From Linum tenue (lineage: Eukaryota > Streptophyta > Magnoliopsida > Malpighiales > Linaceae), in NCBI GenBank assembly GCA_946122785.1, contig CAMGYJ010000008.1:7217742-7281741 (forward strand): a stretch of DNA of 64,000 nt. The letters run 5' to 3'. The translations under genes were made by a program, and so were the position numbers. This document shows positions 34,163-46,190 of this stretch, one piece after another; within the stretch, counting starts at the first letter, position 1; each line of letters begins with the position of its first letter. The notes beneath the pieces were generated by a model. It saw only the letters and a list, made by a program, of their open reading frames with translations, did no database searches and had not been told where the DNA came from.

Positions 34163-36612
34163 CTCCCCCTCAAGCGTAGACATGAATGACAAGAATGTCA
34201 AGCTTGAAAAGGAATGGTTCAGAACGAATAGGGGACGATTATGTTACTTCTTGGACGTGGTCGATGTTGGAGGACACTAATGGCGTCTCTTTGAACAACT
34301 GGTTTGGGTTTGCGCCGTTTACAGCTCTCAGGAAAAGTTGCTGCTTCTCAGCTAACTTTCCTCTCTTTGGAACAGCAGCTGCTCATTGGCTAGCTAGCTT
34401 TCCCTTCAGCTTTTCGCTGGAACTTGAATTTAGGATATGTTGCGGCTTCTTGGCTGGTTAGCATCCCAATCCTCCTTATTCTCCCCCTCAAGCTGGAGCA
34501 TGAACACTGTGAATGCCCAGCTTGAAAGGTGATGAATAATTGGTCTTAGCCCAATAATAAACACCGAGGGTTCGATCTTTTCTAGGATCGTTTCTTCCAT
34601 TTGAAGCGCCGAGGGGACGATCTCTTCTTGGATCGTACAACCGTCTAAAAACGCCATGGGGACGATCTGATCGAGAGTGCCTCGTGAAGCTGAGGGGCCG
34701 ATCTTTTCTTGGGTTGTATTTTCCTTTTGGACGCCGAGGGGCCGATCTTTTCTTGGATCGGATAACCGTCTAAAAACGTCAAGGTAATCAACCTAATCGG
34801 AAATCCTCGAATAGTGGTTTGACTTTCTTTGCCGGCAAAAACTGTCATTCACTCCAACAATAGCTAGTGGAGGGACGACCAACTCTTGGGTTGTAATGAT
34901 CTTCACTGCTTTAACGTTGTTTGGTGATGATTTGTTTTCTTACCTGCAAATGAAACTTGCCACAACCTGAAAATGGGACATTAGAACCATTGGGATGACG
35001 ACTTGTAACCAACTTGACTCAGGTAGGTGTTGGGGAAAAGAAATTCCCTTTGCTGGCTGCTGCTTATGATAAAAAATGGGTTGTCTCCGTTTGGGCTTCA
35101 TCTATATTTCAAGCCCAATTGAGAACATAACAACCCATCCATTCTTCTCTGCTCATTAACTAATTGCGGCCCAAAAGAGCTCTTGTGAATTGGAGCTGGC
35201 CCAGCTTTGTGGTAGAGTACGATCGGCCCACCCTTTTTTACCATTTAAAGTAGGCATGCGGCCCAAATCTGTTTTAGGATTTTAAAACCCAAAACGGCCC
35301 GATTTGGTTGAGAAGCCCCATACCCCTTCCTAGGAGAATTCGCCGCTGACTGCTCCTCCATGACCTTCTTCCTTTTTTTTTTTTGCATCAGCCACTTTTC
35401 CCTTTCTCAATTCTCAGACGAACTTTCCTTTCTCTCCTTTTCTTCTCTGTCGTTCCATTTCTTCCTCTGCACTCCCGCAGCAGCAACAACAACACAGATC
35501 GGCGGCGGCAAGAAATCTACGGCAGATGGCGGGTGGAGACTGACGATGAGTGCAGATCGTGTTTGATTCGGAGGAGCAGCAGTGAACGATTGGAGAGGAG
35601 CTGATTACGGCGGCGATGGTGAGGGAAGAGGCAGCGGACCAACTCCAGCGGATCTGTCTTTTCCGGGCAGTGAGAGCAGATGACGGCGGTGAACTTCGCT
35701 GCTCTGCTTCTTTTCTTCGAGCAACAGCGGCGGCGGCGATGGCGACCCCGCGGCGCGGAAACAGGAGACGGAGGCCGACGGACGGAGACAGATCCGACAA
35801 GAGAAGTAGAGGTATCGTCGGTGGTGGTGGACGTTTGACGACAAACAGAGCAGCTGGTCGCAGATAGTGGAAATGTCGGGAGCTCGGATCTGAGCAACCT
35901 TGCCCGACGACAACGATGATGACAAACTCGAAGGCAGTGTCGGCGGAAGAGGCGCAATCGATGTGGTCGCGGACGCTGATGGTCTTCGCGCCGGTGATCT
36001 GCAATCCCTTCTTCCTCCAAGGCACAAGCTGGCGGCCGGGAAGACGAGAGTGGTGCCACAAGAACTGGATTCGATGGCGGTGGTAACAAACTAACAGGGA
36101 CCTCTCCCCTACCTCGATCCGGATGAGTCACGGCAGGGATTGACGGAGATGCGACGAGCAGTGGCAGGGGAGGAGGACTCGATTTGATTAACGGCAGTGG
36201 CTACTAGAGAGCTCGCCGGAATGAGACTCTCCCCGGGAATTGATCTGCCAGAGAGATTGATTGAAGGAGGAAAGGACTTCGCCTGGATGAGAGATGGCCC
36301 TTACTGAGATGGGCCGGAGATGGTGGTGTTTATTTGTGATGGTGGAAGGATGAGATGGAAGAGGAGCAGCCTGGAAAAGGCATGCTCGTGATGGGAAATG
36401 AATGGACTGATGGCGGAAGCATGATTGACGAGGAGCAGCCTGGAGAATGCTCACTCATGGCTGAAGATCGAAAGAGAACTTTGTATAGTGGAAACCGAAG
36501 AACAGAAGAATAGAAATTCGGAAGAATGGTATGAAACTCTACATAACTCTTTTCTTCCTTTTCTTTTTCTTAGGCTTTCCCTCACTGGAATCTGATTCCA
36601 GCTCTGATACCA

Positions 36613-36856
36613 TGATGAATTTGCTAATATGATCTTATTGATGGAAAGCTTGATTTGTTATAAAGGGTTCCTAATCTATTTATACAAGGAAGAAGAACAA
36701 CAATGAACAATAAACAACAATAAGACCCATACTGGAAGCATGGGTGTGCTGGAGGAGCATGGGTGATAGCAGACCATTATCTTCCAGCTCATAGGAGTAA
36801 TGGTTGTTGCAGGTGGGTGGTTGTTGCAGTAGTGATAACATTGATGATTTCCTACA
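36613..36856 (-). repeat. 5' LTR of the P450-disrupting element
   Basis: Intact 244-bp LTR with TG...CA ends, followed on the minus strand directly by the tRNA-Met primer-binding site. It supplies the run-on coding tail and stop of the broken P450 frame. Confidence 0.88.
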
Positions 36857-38223
36857 ATATAAGCCATCTCCTTCCCCAAACACATTCGGGGGCCACAGTG
36901 GAACACAGGGTACCTGAACGGATCCACCGCCTTGCATCGTCCCTCGCCATCCAACCATCTCTCCGGCTTAAACTCCAGGACATCCGCCCCCCACACTTTC
37001 TCCATCCTTCCAACCGCGTAGGCAGAGTAGTCGGCAAACCACCCTTTCCTCACCTGGGTTCCGTCCGGCCACACCGCATCCTCCACCGCTAATCTCGAAT
37101 TCAGCGGCACCGGCGGGAACAGCCGCATCGACTCGGATAGAGCCGCGTGCAGGTAATCTAGCCCCTTCAACTCCTCGTACCCGAATCTTCTTCTGCTCTG
37201 TCCGAGCCCCAAAGACGACAGTTCGCGGTTAATCAAGTTTGCGACACGTGGGTTCCCGGCGACGAGCCAGAAGAACCAAGTGAGAGCAGTTGAAGTGCTG
37301 TCCTTCCCGGCCAATACAAAGCTTATCACTATGTCTCTGAGAAACTTGTGCCTCTGTTTTTCGTCCTCGAACTCCATGGTCGAGCTCCAAACCATGAATC
37401 TCGCTAGCAAGTCCTGATGATTCCGGTTGTCGCTTTCTTCTTTCGATGCAATTACTCTCAGAGCGAAATTGTTGATCGTGTTGACGGACTCTCGGAATCG
37501 CTTCTCCGACCCTAGATTAAGAAACCTCTTGAGCTTCCAGAACAGAGGAGCAGGGGAGGTGATCCTCCGGAAGCAATTCTCCACGGCGTAGTCGAAGGCG
37601 TCCATGAAGTCCAGATTCCGGGTGAAAGATTCTGGATCCACACCGAACCCAACTCTGCAAATGCTCCTAAACCCGAATTTATTCAACGCTGATTGAAGAT
37701 CGAATACCCTGTTTTCCTCCTCTGCTCGGGACAGGAAAGGGAGCAAGTTGTCGGAGATTTCAGAATCCACGACTTCCGAGACGAATAGCCTGAGAGAGTT
37801 GGTGGAGAACTCGTGACTGGCAATCTTGCGCTGGAGGGTCCAGATCTGGCCGTCGGCGTTGAAGATGCCGTCGCCGAGGAGCTCGTCGAGGATGTCGCTG
37901 AAGCGAGAGCCCTTGATGTAGTTGGAGAAGTTTGGGGAGGCGAGCATGTGCTGGATGTTGTCCGGGTTTGCAGTGCAGACGCCATTGGAGATGTTGAGGA
38001 AGGAGTTGACTTGAATGGACAAGGATGGTGTGTGGCGTATCATGTCTGTGATCCAGTCGTGGAACCGGTGGAGGTTCCGGAGTAAACTGAGGACGTTTCC
38101 GATTACAGGGTGCGATTCTGGGCATGGGTTTTTGGTAGCTGGATGTGATTTGACGAAGAAGATGATGATGAAAATGGAGGTTAGGAGTGACGAGATGAAG
38201 GTGAGAGAGATGAATTCCAGCAT

Positions 38224-38479
38224 TGTTTTCCAACCTTGTGCTTACCGTGGGAGAATGTGAATTGGTAGAAATGGGAGCTCTCTCTCTCTCTCTCTTGAAT
38301 TCCTGGCCTCACAAATGTCTCATAGTTTAGCTTATCAGTTTAGGAGTTGGCAGTGATTTTGAACTCGTATACTGTAGTTTTGTGATGGTGGTAAACACAA
38401 CCATTTTCCAGGCAAAGCTTAAATATAGTGAAACCCGCCAATTAGACAAAGGATCTATGCTTGGGAGACATCTCCGAAG
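38224..38479 (-). promoter_or_regulatory. Upstream region of the P450
   Basis: A CT dinucleotide run (38278-38296) lies about 60 bases above the start codon, a common plant core-promoter or leader feature. No TATA box is clear. Confidence 0.35.
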
Positions 38480-39492
38480 ACAGTATCTATTCTAGAGAGT
38501 AGTTTTCAGCTTCGCTTATATTAGCAAAGACTCTCTCTCTTACTTTTATTTGAATTGCTTGCTCTCCCTTCTCTCTAGAGTCCGGCTTTCCCCCTTCCAT
38601 TTAGGGCTGCCGCCGGTTCCCTTGGGTGTCCGGCGGTGGCCCAGCCTCTTCCTTTCCTGCATTTTTTTCTTTTTTGCTTGTCATGCTGCTTTTCCCTGCC
38701 TTTGTTGGCTTTTTCCGACCCTTGTGGTCTTTCTCCAAGTGGTTTATCCACAGTGTTTTCTTATTTCTAGATCTGTTTGGCCGTGCTCTGTGGATCCGAA
38801 AATTGCAGCTTGGGGAGCTTCTTATGGTGGTTTGCTGTAGGGGTCTGCTCCTTGTTGGTGTGCTCATCACTTTTGGTGGGCATATTCACTGCTCCTCCCT
38901 TCCTTCTACCTCTGCTTTGCTTGAAGCATTTCGGTCGACTGTTGTGGGGGTCTGGTGTCATTTTCGGTGCGGTGGGTTGTGGTTCGCTGGTTTTCTGGAG
39001 ATGGTGAAGATGAATCTTCTCTTTTCCGGTTCCTGGTCATCCATGCCTCCGGCTTCCTCGGCCTCTTTCAGCTCAGAGCATCCCGGTTTCAGCCTGCTCA
39101 CCGCCGAGTTTTCTCTTCCATGAGATTCACTGTGATGGGTCGTCTTTGAACGATCCCCAGGTGGCGGCTTATGGCGTTGCAATGTTCAATTGCCATGGGC
39201 TTGTCTGGTTTCGGGCGAGTTGAAACCCTGCTTGTGCTGTGCTGATTGTTGTGGAAGCAAGGGGTTCTGGGTTCACATTGATAGCCTTCTGTTTTGGATT
39301 CTTCTGTTGGAGTTCAATCTTTTCCTGTTCTTTTGCTGGCTTTTTCTTTTGGTTTGGATTACTCTGACTTTTGAGTTCATTTTTGTTTTGCTTTCATTGT
39401 GTTTCTCTCACTCCTTGTAACTGTGATTCTCATTGCAATACAAAAGCTCCTATTGTCAAAAAAAAAAAAAAAAAAACAGTATCTATTCTAGA
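38480..39492 (+). mobile_element. PolyA retroposon (LINE-derived) with 17-bp target duplication
   Basis: The insert is 38497-39475. It ends with a run of 19 A and is flanked by an exact direct repeat ACAGTATCTATTCTAGA (38480-38496 and 39476-39492), the hallmark of target-primed reverse transcription. The 0.96 kb body is T-rich, and the tail before polyA (TTGTAACTG...AATACAAAAGCTCC) resembles plant LINE 3' ends. No reverse transcriptase is encoded, so it is a 5'-truncated LINE tail or a non-autonomous copy. It lies between the P450 promoter and the 3' end of the transporter. Confidence 0.85.
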
Positions 39493-39823
39493 CATTGATT
39501 AAATTGGATTGGTAAAAAAAAACAAAAACAAAATCCAGCTATTACAATTACAAGAGTCTTTATTAAGCAATAACTTTTGTGCTTAGAACAAGATACCAGT
39601 GCTCATAAGGCTTCTTGGTATGACTAACCTGACTGTACATAGGCAACAACCTTCATGAGAAGTTTGTTTTTCATAACTACATCAGCTCAACTACAAAACT
39701 TAAAAGACTTGGGACATCTGTTATTCTATAGAAATGCAGCAACAAAAATGTCTGGGTTGGCTGGTTACAGAGGCTATAATATATATCTATCTTATCTATA
39801 TGTCACTCATACTCAGAATTTTA

Positions 39824-42800
39824 CTATACATGGTAGACCATTCCTACCTCTAATGTAGATGCATGAGGAATGCACAACGCATAGCTTGGTCCTCTGGAGT
39901 TCCTCCGCAAGAAATCATATCCATAGTTTATCACAATGTTCCTTATGAAACTCGATCCTCTCTTTGCCCTTACGTATGAATGCCCTAGTATGAACGCCAT
40001 CCCTGCTTCCCTAGCTTCCATTAGCTCCATCAGCTCCGCTTGTGCTTCTTCATTGATATGACTACTCTCTGGCACGATAAACCTCACTCTCCTTCTCAAT
40101 CTCTCCGGAGATTTTACCACGGTCTCTGATATCCTCACCTCATCCGAACATCTCGCTTCTTCCTCTTCGTCTTCTTCACACAACTTGATCCCTTCGAGGT
40201 TCGAGGATGTTGTCCCAATCACTACCATTCTCTCGTCATCGTCCTCAACTTCTTCCATAACATCTACACTGCTCCCACGCTTCTCGGACCTGATCAACTC
40301 TGCAATGCTACAAACGAGGTCCCTCTCGAACTCCACGTCATCCTTGTGAATGTCACGGTAGCCATACCGTGCTATGCATCTGTAGATGTGGTACCCCTTT
40401 GGTCCGACTCTTCCCACGAGGAATCGTTCCTCGGGTCCCACATGAGGTACAGGCACAGATTTGATGCAGAGGAAGACCACGACTTGGTGGAAAGCAGGAA
40501 GGTTGGTGAGGAAGTGAGAGAATATGGCTGGGATGCCAGACACGAGTTCCGTGTGTATGAGGCCTATGCCTCGAACTCGGACGATGCCTAGAGTTGGACC
40601 TAGGCTGAGAAGCCAGTCAATGGAGACCTTGTTTTGAACATCAGATTGATACTTCATCAGCGTTCCATAGTGCCACACGTACATTATAGCCAGGAAGATG
40701 AGCGAGAGGGCAATCGGAACCCAAGCTCCTTCGAGAAACTTGATGAGGGAGGCTGAGAAGTAGAGAGCTTCAAATGAACCGAAGAAGAAGATGAAGCAAA
40801 GTGCTAGAAGGGCATTCTTGTGCCAGCATAAGACGATGACCAGTGACATTAGGCACGTTGTTACAAGCATGACAGTTATAACTGCCAGACCTGTCCGGAA
40901 GAAAACATGATATTGTAATGCAGCTCAGAGAAAATATAGCATTGGCTGGGAAGAACAAGTTAACGAACACACAACCCTTGCATTACCTGCTGCATTGGCC
41001 ATGTGCTTCGTATTCCTAAAACCGATCGTAACAGCCAGGCATAACAGCATCAGGGTCCAGTTGATCTCCGGGATGTAAATTTGTCCATGAACTCTTGACG
41101 AAGTGTGAACAACTTTGACCTTTGGAAAGCATCCCAAAGCGGAGCACTGTTTGATGATCGAGAAAGTCCCTGTGATGACAGCTTGACTTCCCACAACTGC
41201 TGCAAGTATGGCTATTGCCAATACAGGAACTCTTATCTGCTCTGCAGCATTAGATAAAACATCATATTATGAAATCATCACGGTGGGAGTTCATGGCTAT
41301 TCCAGAAGTGAAACAATAGGTGCATGCCTACCAGGAACAGATACATAGAAACCAATCCGGTAATCAGTTTCAAGAGAGTGATGCTTGGAAAGGTAAGCAG
41401 CTTGTCCCATGTATGCAAGGATCAGTGATGGATAAACGACAAAAGTGAAAGCAATCTGCAGACAGAAGAACATAAATTGGATGTAGTGTAAGCAAGCTAC
41501 TTCATGCGAAAAAATATTTACTACTGTCCATGATCCGTCTCGAACAAGAACAGCATGTAAAAGAAAAGTAACATCTATTTAGGTGTCAAGTTCCGAGTGC
41601 TACAGAAAGTAGTGTAATATGCAATGTGGAGTTGGTTTATTGTACCTGGATGGATAACTGAGAAAAGTGGCCCAAATCTGCAAACATGGCTTCTGAACCT
41701 GAATAGATTCCCAGAAAGAAAGAATATAAAAAGAAGCCCTAAAACACAGATTAATGTCTGCAAAAGAAAATCCAAAATGATCTTTCATGTATGTTGCAGC
41801 ATTATACCAGTCATGCAGAGAAGAATCCCGCCTAATGACATCCAGCCTCCCCTCCGCGTCTTCTTCAGAAACTTGTACATGTAGTATGGGGAGATAGCCT
41901 GGTAAACATGTGGATTCCACCGGAAAATGTTGTACACGCCGATGCTACTGATGCACAGAAGCCACGTGATGACAATTGGTGCAAAGATGAACCCAACCTT
42001 GTGAGTTCCAAAGTGTTGGAGGGCAAACAAAGATACAAGTATTGCACAAGTCACAGGGAGTTCAACATCTGCAGAAATTCACAGAACAGAATGCTCATTA
42101 ACCCCATCATTTAGTGTTCCTTTCTCCAAATCGCCACCGAAAGTGCCCTTAAACCATGCTAGCTCACAGTCAAACTTGTGTGTGTTTGCATGGATCAGTG
42201 TCCCAAGGTCACATAGTGACACCAATTCATGTCTCTCAGGAGTAACCAAATGAGACAACATTGAGAACTAAATGTCCAGATGGAACATGAGTGGAGTGCT
42301 GACTATATCACTAATCAGCACACTAAGCTGGAAAGGGAAGACAGCTGGTCTATTTGTAAGAGCCATGGGAGACCTGCAACTGTTCCTCTCAACAACACTT
42401 TGAGCTGTGAAAACTGAAATGACACCAATTGCCACATCATGTGAGATTTGGTTTCTGTCTTTGTATTGGATTCACTGTTCCAGATGAACTGATCCTCTTT
42501 TCTTTTCTAGTCTTCCACAGTTCCACCATGGAAAGGAACAGCTTACTTCACAAAGACCATAACTTTACACAAACCTTGACTCAGCTCTATCTGTAAACCC
42601 TCTACGTGTTGCCTTGTTTATGATGGTTACAACTTGGCCCCCAATTTCTTAATACACCATGATTAGTAAATAGGCAGGAATCGGAAGGTACTAGTTTGAA
42701 GTGATCTCACTAGGATTAAAGCGGGAAGGCCTTTCTTTTCTCCCCTAATTAGAAATTATCATGGACCACCACATATCCTTCCACTAGTAATAAACTATTA

Positions 42801-43980
42801 CTGTCATGCTGCTAAATCCAAATTAGTAATACCCCTTATTTGCTTTTCCCCTAACTTCATCTCCTCTCCCAACAAGGATTGCTAATGGTATGAAGATAAA
42901 GCTTCTAACCTCTCCTGAGTGATCAAATTTTGATAGGAACCATGGGAAGCTAAGATAAACTTCCATACCTACTACTGATCTTTTGGTGGAGGGGAATTCT
43001 GCAATGTGATGCGCATAGCCTAAACAGCCAAAAAAAAAATTACTCTATTCGATTTTCGGCAGATTCAAAACGTTTCTAAATTGTAACAGCTGGTGATCTA
43101 CAGGATTTGCTTGAAATGAACCGACCTGAAATAAGACGCAATAGTAATTAGGCCGAAACAAAACTCAATTTATGGAGTTTTCGAAGGATACTCACACTGA
43201 TGCTGCTCTTTCTCCATCGAAAGCTCCATTCCAGAAACCGCCGAATATACTGGAGACAAGTAGATATGACCACAAAGAAGATTCAAGGTGGGAAAGAAAC
43301 AAAATTTCTCTGAGTCATCGATCGACATCCATAGCAAAAGAAGAAAAAGAATTAACTGTTACCGGAAATTGCAGGGGTAAGAACTCCATCGCCGATAACC
43401 ATACAAGTCCCAATCAAAGCTAGGCCGAGCAGAGCTTTCTGCAGCAGCTTACTCTTCTCCAGAGCAGATTTCAAGCTGGACCCAATTCGATTCCGGGGAT
43501 TTGCATCCGACCCATCTTTCTTGTACTCGGAGAGCTCCTCATCTGCGAGCTGGCAATTGGGGAGAGCACCGAGACGGGCATGGCGGCAGAGCAGAGAATA
43601 CAGAGCAAAAGTGCCGCCTTCGCCATTATCATCAGCTCTAAGCACAATGAACACGTATTTGAGAAGTGGGATTATCGTGAGCGTCCAGAAGACGAAAGAT
43701 AGAACTCCGAAAATTTCTTCATTGGTATCGGAGTGTTCAATGTCCTCTGCAAATGTGCTCTTGTAGACGTACAATGGGGAAGTGCTCAAATCTCCATAGA
43801 CTACCCCTAAGCTCTGGTAGGCCAAGGTCAGGACTGCCTTCCATGAATTCCTCTGCCAAAATCAAAATGCAAGAAATTAGCAAATCTTAAATCATATAGT
43901 CACATACATTGAAGAAGAATCGACCCTTTTTTTACCTTGATTGGGTTATCAGCAATTGCTGGCGCGCCTTCGAGATCCAT
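39824..43980 (-). CDS. KUP/HAK/KT potassium transporter
   Basis: H+-coupled K+ transporter of plasma membrane or tonoplast. Eight exons join in frame to 782 aa, the usual family length: 43980-43936, 43852-43363, 43249-43196, 42068-41808, 41698-41646, 41455-41332, 41241-40987, 40890-39824. Family motifs: [93 protein letters not shown] and [18 protein letters not shown]. The C-terminal cytoplasmic part includes [24 protein letters not shown] and an acidic stretch ([18 protein letters not shown]). About 12 membrane helices are expected. No frameshifts. Intron 3 (1.1 kb) is the longest. Confidence 0.96.
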
Positions 43981-45321
43981 TTTTAGGCAGGGGAATGAAT
44001 GGAACAGAACAGAGTAGTACAGAGAAAGCTGGCTGCTTACTGAAAATCCATTCCCTTTTTTGGAGGGGACGGAGATAACAATGAAATGGTGGAAGGAGAA
44101 AGCTATACCCAGATGGGATTATCTAGCAAAGGAGAAAGCTTTACCCATCCTCCTTCAAAAGCCTTCTGTTGAAGGAAAGCTTGTGCGGGCCTTTCCCATT
44201 TCCAGTTCTCACTTATATTTGAGAGTGTTTCGAGTGGGCAGTAGCTCAATGAAGAAGCAAATGCAGACAAATTAACACCAAAAATGAGAAATAAGAATAC
44301 AATATGCGCACGAAGCTCCACCTTTTTCTTTTAAATTTCCCATTTCTCGCTGGAGAAAATAGTTGAAGCCAAGCCAGCCCCGGCCCCTTACTTTTCTTCG
44401 TTTTGTTTTTCTTTTTTGGGTTTTCTCATTGGTGCAGTAGATAGAAGTCTGCTGGGTGTGTGGTTGAAAATTAGGTGATGTGTTAGATAAAAATCGGCTC
44501 TTTCCCCCTTCCACTTCAAATTGCCACCAGCCCCTAAAAACCAAACAAAAGGAGGAAAACAGAGAGGGGAAAGTGACGGAAGATGGGAAAAGGCTTGGTG
44601 GTTTCGCGTTTGGGTTCTGGGGAATTTTATTTTTTTCTTTCCGAGAAATGGCGAGAATCAAAGAGAAAAGGAACAAATCTCTGGGAACCTAAATAATGAG
44701 GATTATATGTGTTTATTTATAAATGGGGGAATGATAATGGGGAAGGAGACAGAGACAGGACGTAGACGGAGAGAGACAGGGGAAGGGAAGGGAAGGGAAG
44801 TGGGTTTCTTTCTTTTCTTTTAACTGGAAATGCACTAACTGAGAGCAGTCAGTCATCACTACTACTGCTGCTACTGCATCACCTCACTGACACCAATTAT
44901 ACTTTTTTGGACCAAAAATGAAAAGGAAAACAAAGTAATTGAAAACCAGAATTTGTCAGGGATGATATATTCCAGGACGTTTCGTCCAACTCGTCTCAAA
45001 CGGTTTATCTTTTCCTCTGTTTTTTTCTTTGTTTCACCGGTCCTCTGTCATCTCCGGTAACGTTTTGATTTGCTGTAACTGCATTTTCTCTCTGTAACTG
45101 CAGATTTGCGTCCGGCGAGGATTTGTAGTGCTTAGATTGGGCGATAGTCGTGTGAGTGGGTAGTTAGGTTTATTGGCAGTTTATATGCTAGTCATAGAGC
45201 AGGGGAAAAAACAAGAAATTTGTGCGGATTGAATTCGAATACACGAGTCTTTGGTCACCCTGCTGGTATGGCTAAATTGTAAGTCTGGTTTATGGTTGAT
45301 CTTGGTGTATTTAGTTATACA
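43981..45321. other. Upstream region of the potassium transporter
   Basis: Promoter side of the minus-strand transporter. It includes GGAAGGGAAGGGAAG repeats at 44775-44800 and T/C-rich tracts. Open frames here are low-complexity and not supported as genes. Confidence 0.5.
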
Positions 45322-46190
45322 CTAGCTTTTTGGCCCGCGCTTCGTAGCGGTAAGAAATTAATTATATACTTTTTAATATTTAATAATCTTATTTGAAATC
45401 AATTAATTTACAAAAATCGGGTAAGATATATTCAAAAAATTTACTTAATGTGTGAATCAATTCTCCATAAGTTTGTTCAAGTGATGCATAAAAATTGCTA
45501 TCACTCCATAAGTTATACATTATTTGTTTGTTATTTACATAATTATTATAAAACATTGTGATGTAAATCTTTCGTAGTGTGTGGTCTACCAATAAAATAA
45601 AATCAAGTTATCAAAAGTATTACATTTGATCAAACTGTTATGTAAAAATTAATTAACATTGCAAAATCATTTTGTAATATAAAGTGATGACATGGTGAAT
45701 GTTTTAGTCAATAGTGAAGGAACTATAACTAATAATAAAAAATTAAGTTATGAAAAGTGTAAGATTTGATTAAGCGGTTATGTAAAAAATAACTTACCTT
45801 ACATAACTTTCGTGTAATGCAAATGGATGAAATGGTTAACAATCTAGTTAATAATAATATGAAAAACTTACATTCAATTGATACATAATAACAAATAATC
45901 CCTTACGTTGTCTTCAATTGATAATTAAGAAGTAATTATCTCATTGTAAGGTTTATATAATGTATTTGTAATGTACGTAACTATTATAGAAAATTGTTAT
46001 GTAAATTTTTATGTGTGGTCTAATAATAAAATCAAACGGAAAGTATCACATTCGGTTAGAATTTTATGTTAGAAATAGCTAACCTTAGAAAAGTTATACA
46101 ACACGTTTTTTTTCAATTGATAATTAAAAAATAACCACCCCTATATGATTTACATAATGTATTTGTAATGTACTTAACTCTTATAGAACA
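45322..46190 (-). mobile_element. Helitron fragment, 3' terminus at 45322
   Basis: On the minus strand the sequence ends with a GC-rich hairpin region (CCGCTACGAAGCGCGGGC, 45350-45333), a short A-rich spacer and CTAG (45325-45322), followed by host T. The body to the right is AT-rich and non-coding. The 5' end is not clear. It either abuts or is interrupted by the next Helitron at 46191. Confidence 0.7.

Larger units (their letters stand above)
33685..36861 (-). mobile_element. Young non-autonomous LTR retroelement inside the P450
   Basis: Element 33690-36856, flanked by the 5-bp duplication ATATA (33685-33689, 36857-36861). The LTRs read TG...CA. The right LTR (5' LTR on the minus strand) is 36613-36856 (244 bp) and the left is 33690-34162 (473 bp). 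Next to the right LTR is the primer-binding site GCTCTGATACCA (complement of initiator tRNA-Met, 36601-36612). Next to the left LTR is the polypurine tract CTTGAGGGGGAG (34174-34163, minus). The ~2.45 kb interior has no gag or pol; it contains repeated CGAGGGG-CGATCTTTTCTTGGATCG units (34560-34770) and GC-rich open frames without recognisable domains. About 190 bp shared by the LTRs (33966-34162 and 36660-36856) look identical, so the insertion is recent. Confidence 0.92.
33525..38223 (-). pseudogene. CYP94-type cytochrome P450 split by an LTR element
   Basis: Intronless P450 of the CYP94 type (fatty-acid or jasmonate omega-hydroxylation in the ER). The first part, 38223-36857, encodes the N-terminal anchor, the I-helix region (VLAGKDSTSTALTWFFWL), ExxR (SESMRLFPP), the PERW motif and the haem loop FHCGPRMCLGKEMAY. 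The last ~50 residues (IQMKAIASAVMMDFQVLP... to RRG and stop) lie at 33689-33525, beyond a 3.2 kb insertion. Leaving out the element and one target copy gives 1527 coding bases, an intact 508-aa frame. The gene was therefore whole until insertion. As it stands, translation runs from Tyr-Ile into the LTR for about 59 foreign residues (515 aa in all). Loss of the C-terminal beta-sheet should abolish activity. Confidence 0.93.

Noticed and set aside
35414..36131. Long open frames on both strands in the LTR element interior
   Set aside because: GC-rich low-complexity translations (Arg/Ser/Pro/His runs) in several frames at once, with no known domain.
38626..39123. 165-codon hydrophobic ORF
   Set aside because: Lies within a polyA retroposon; Phe/Leu-rich because the DNA is T-rich; no family resemblance.
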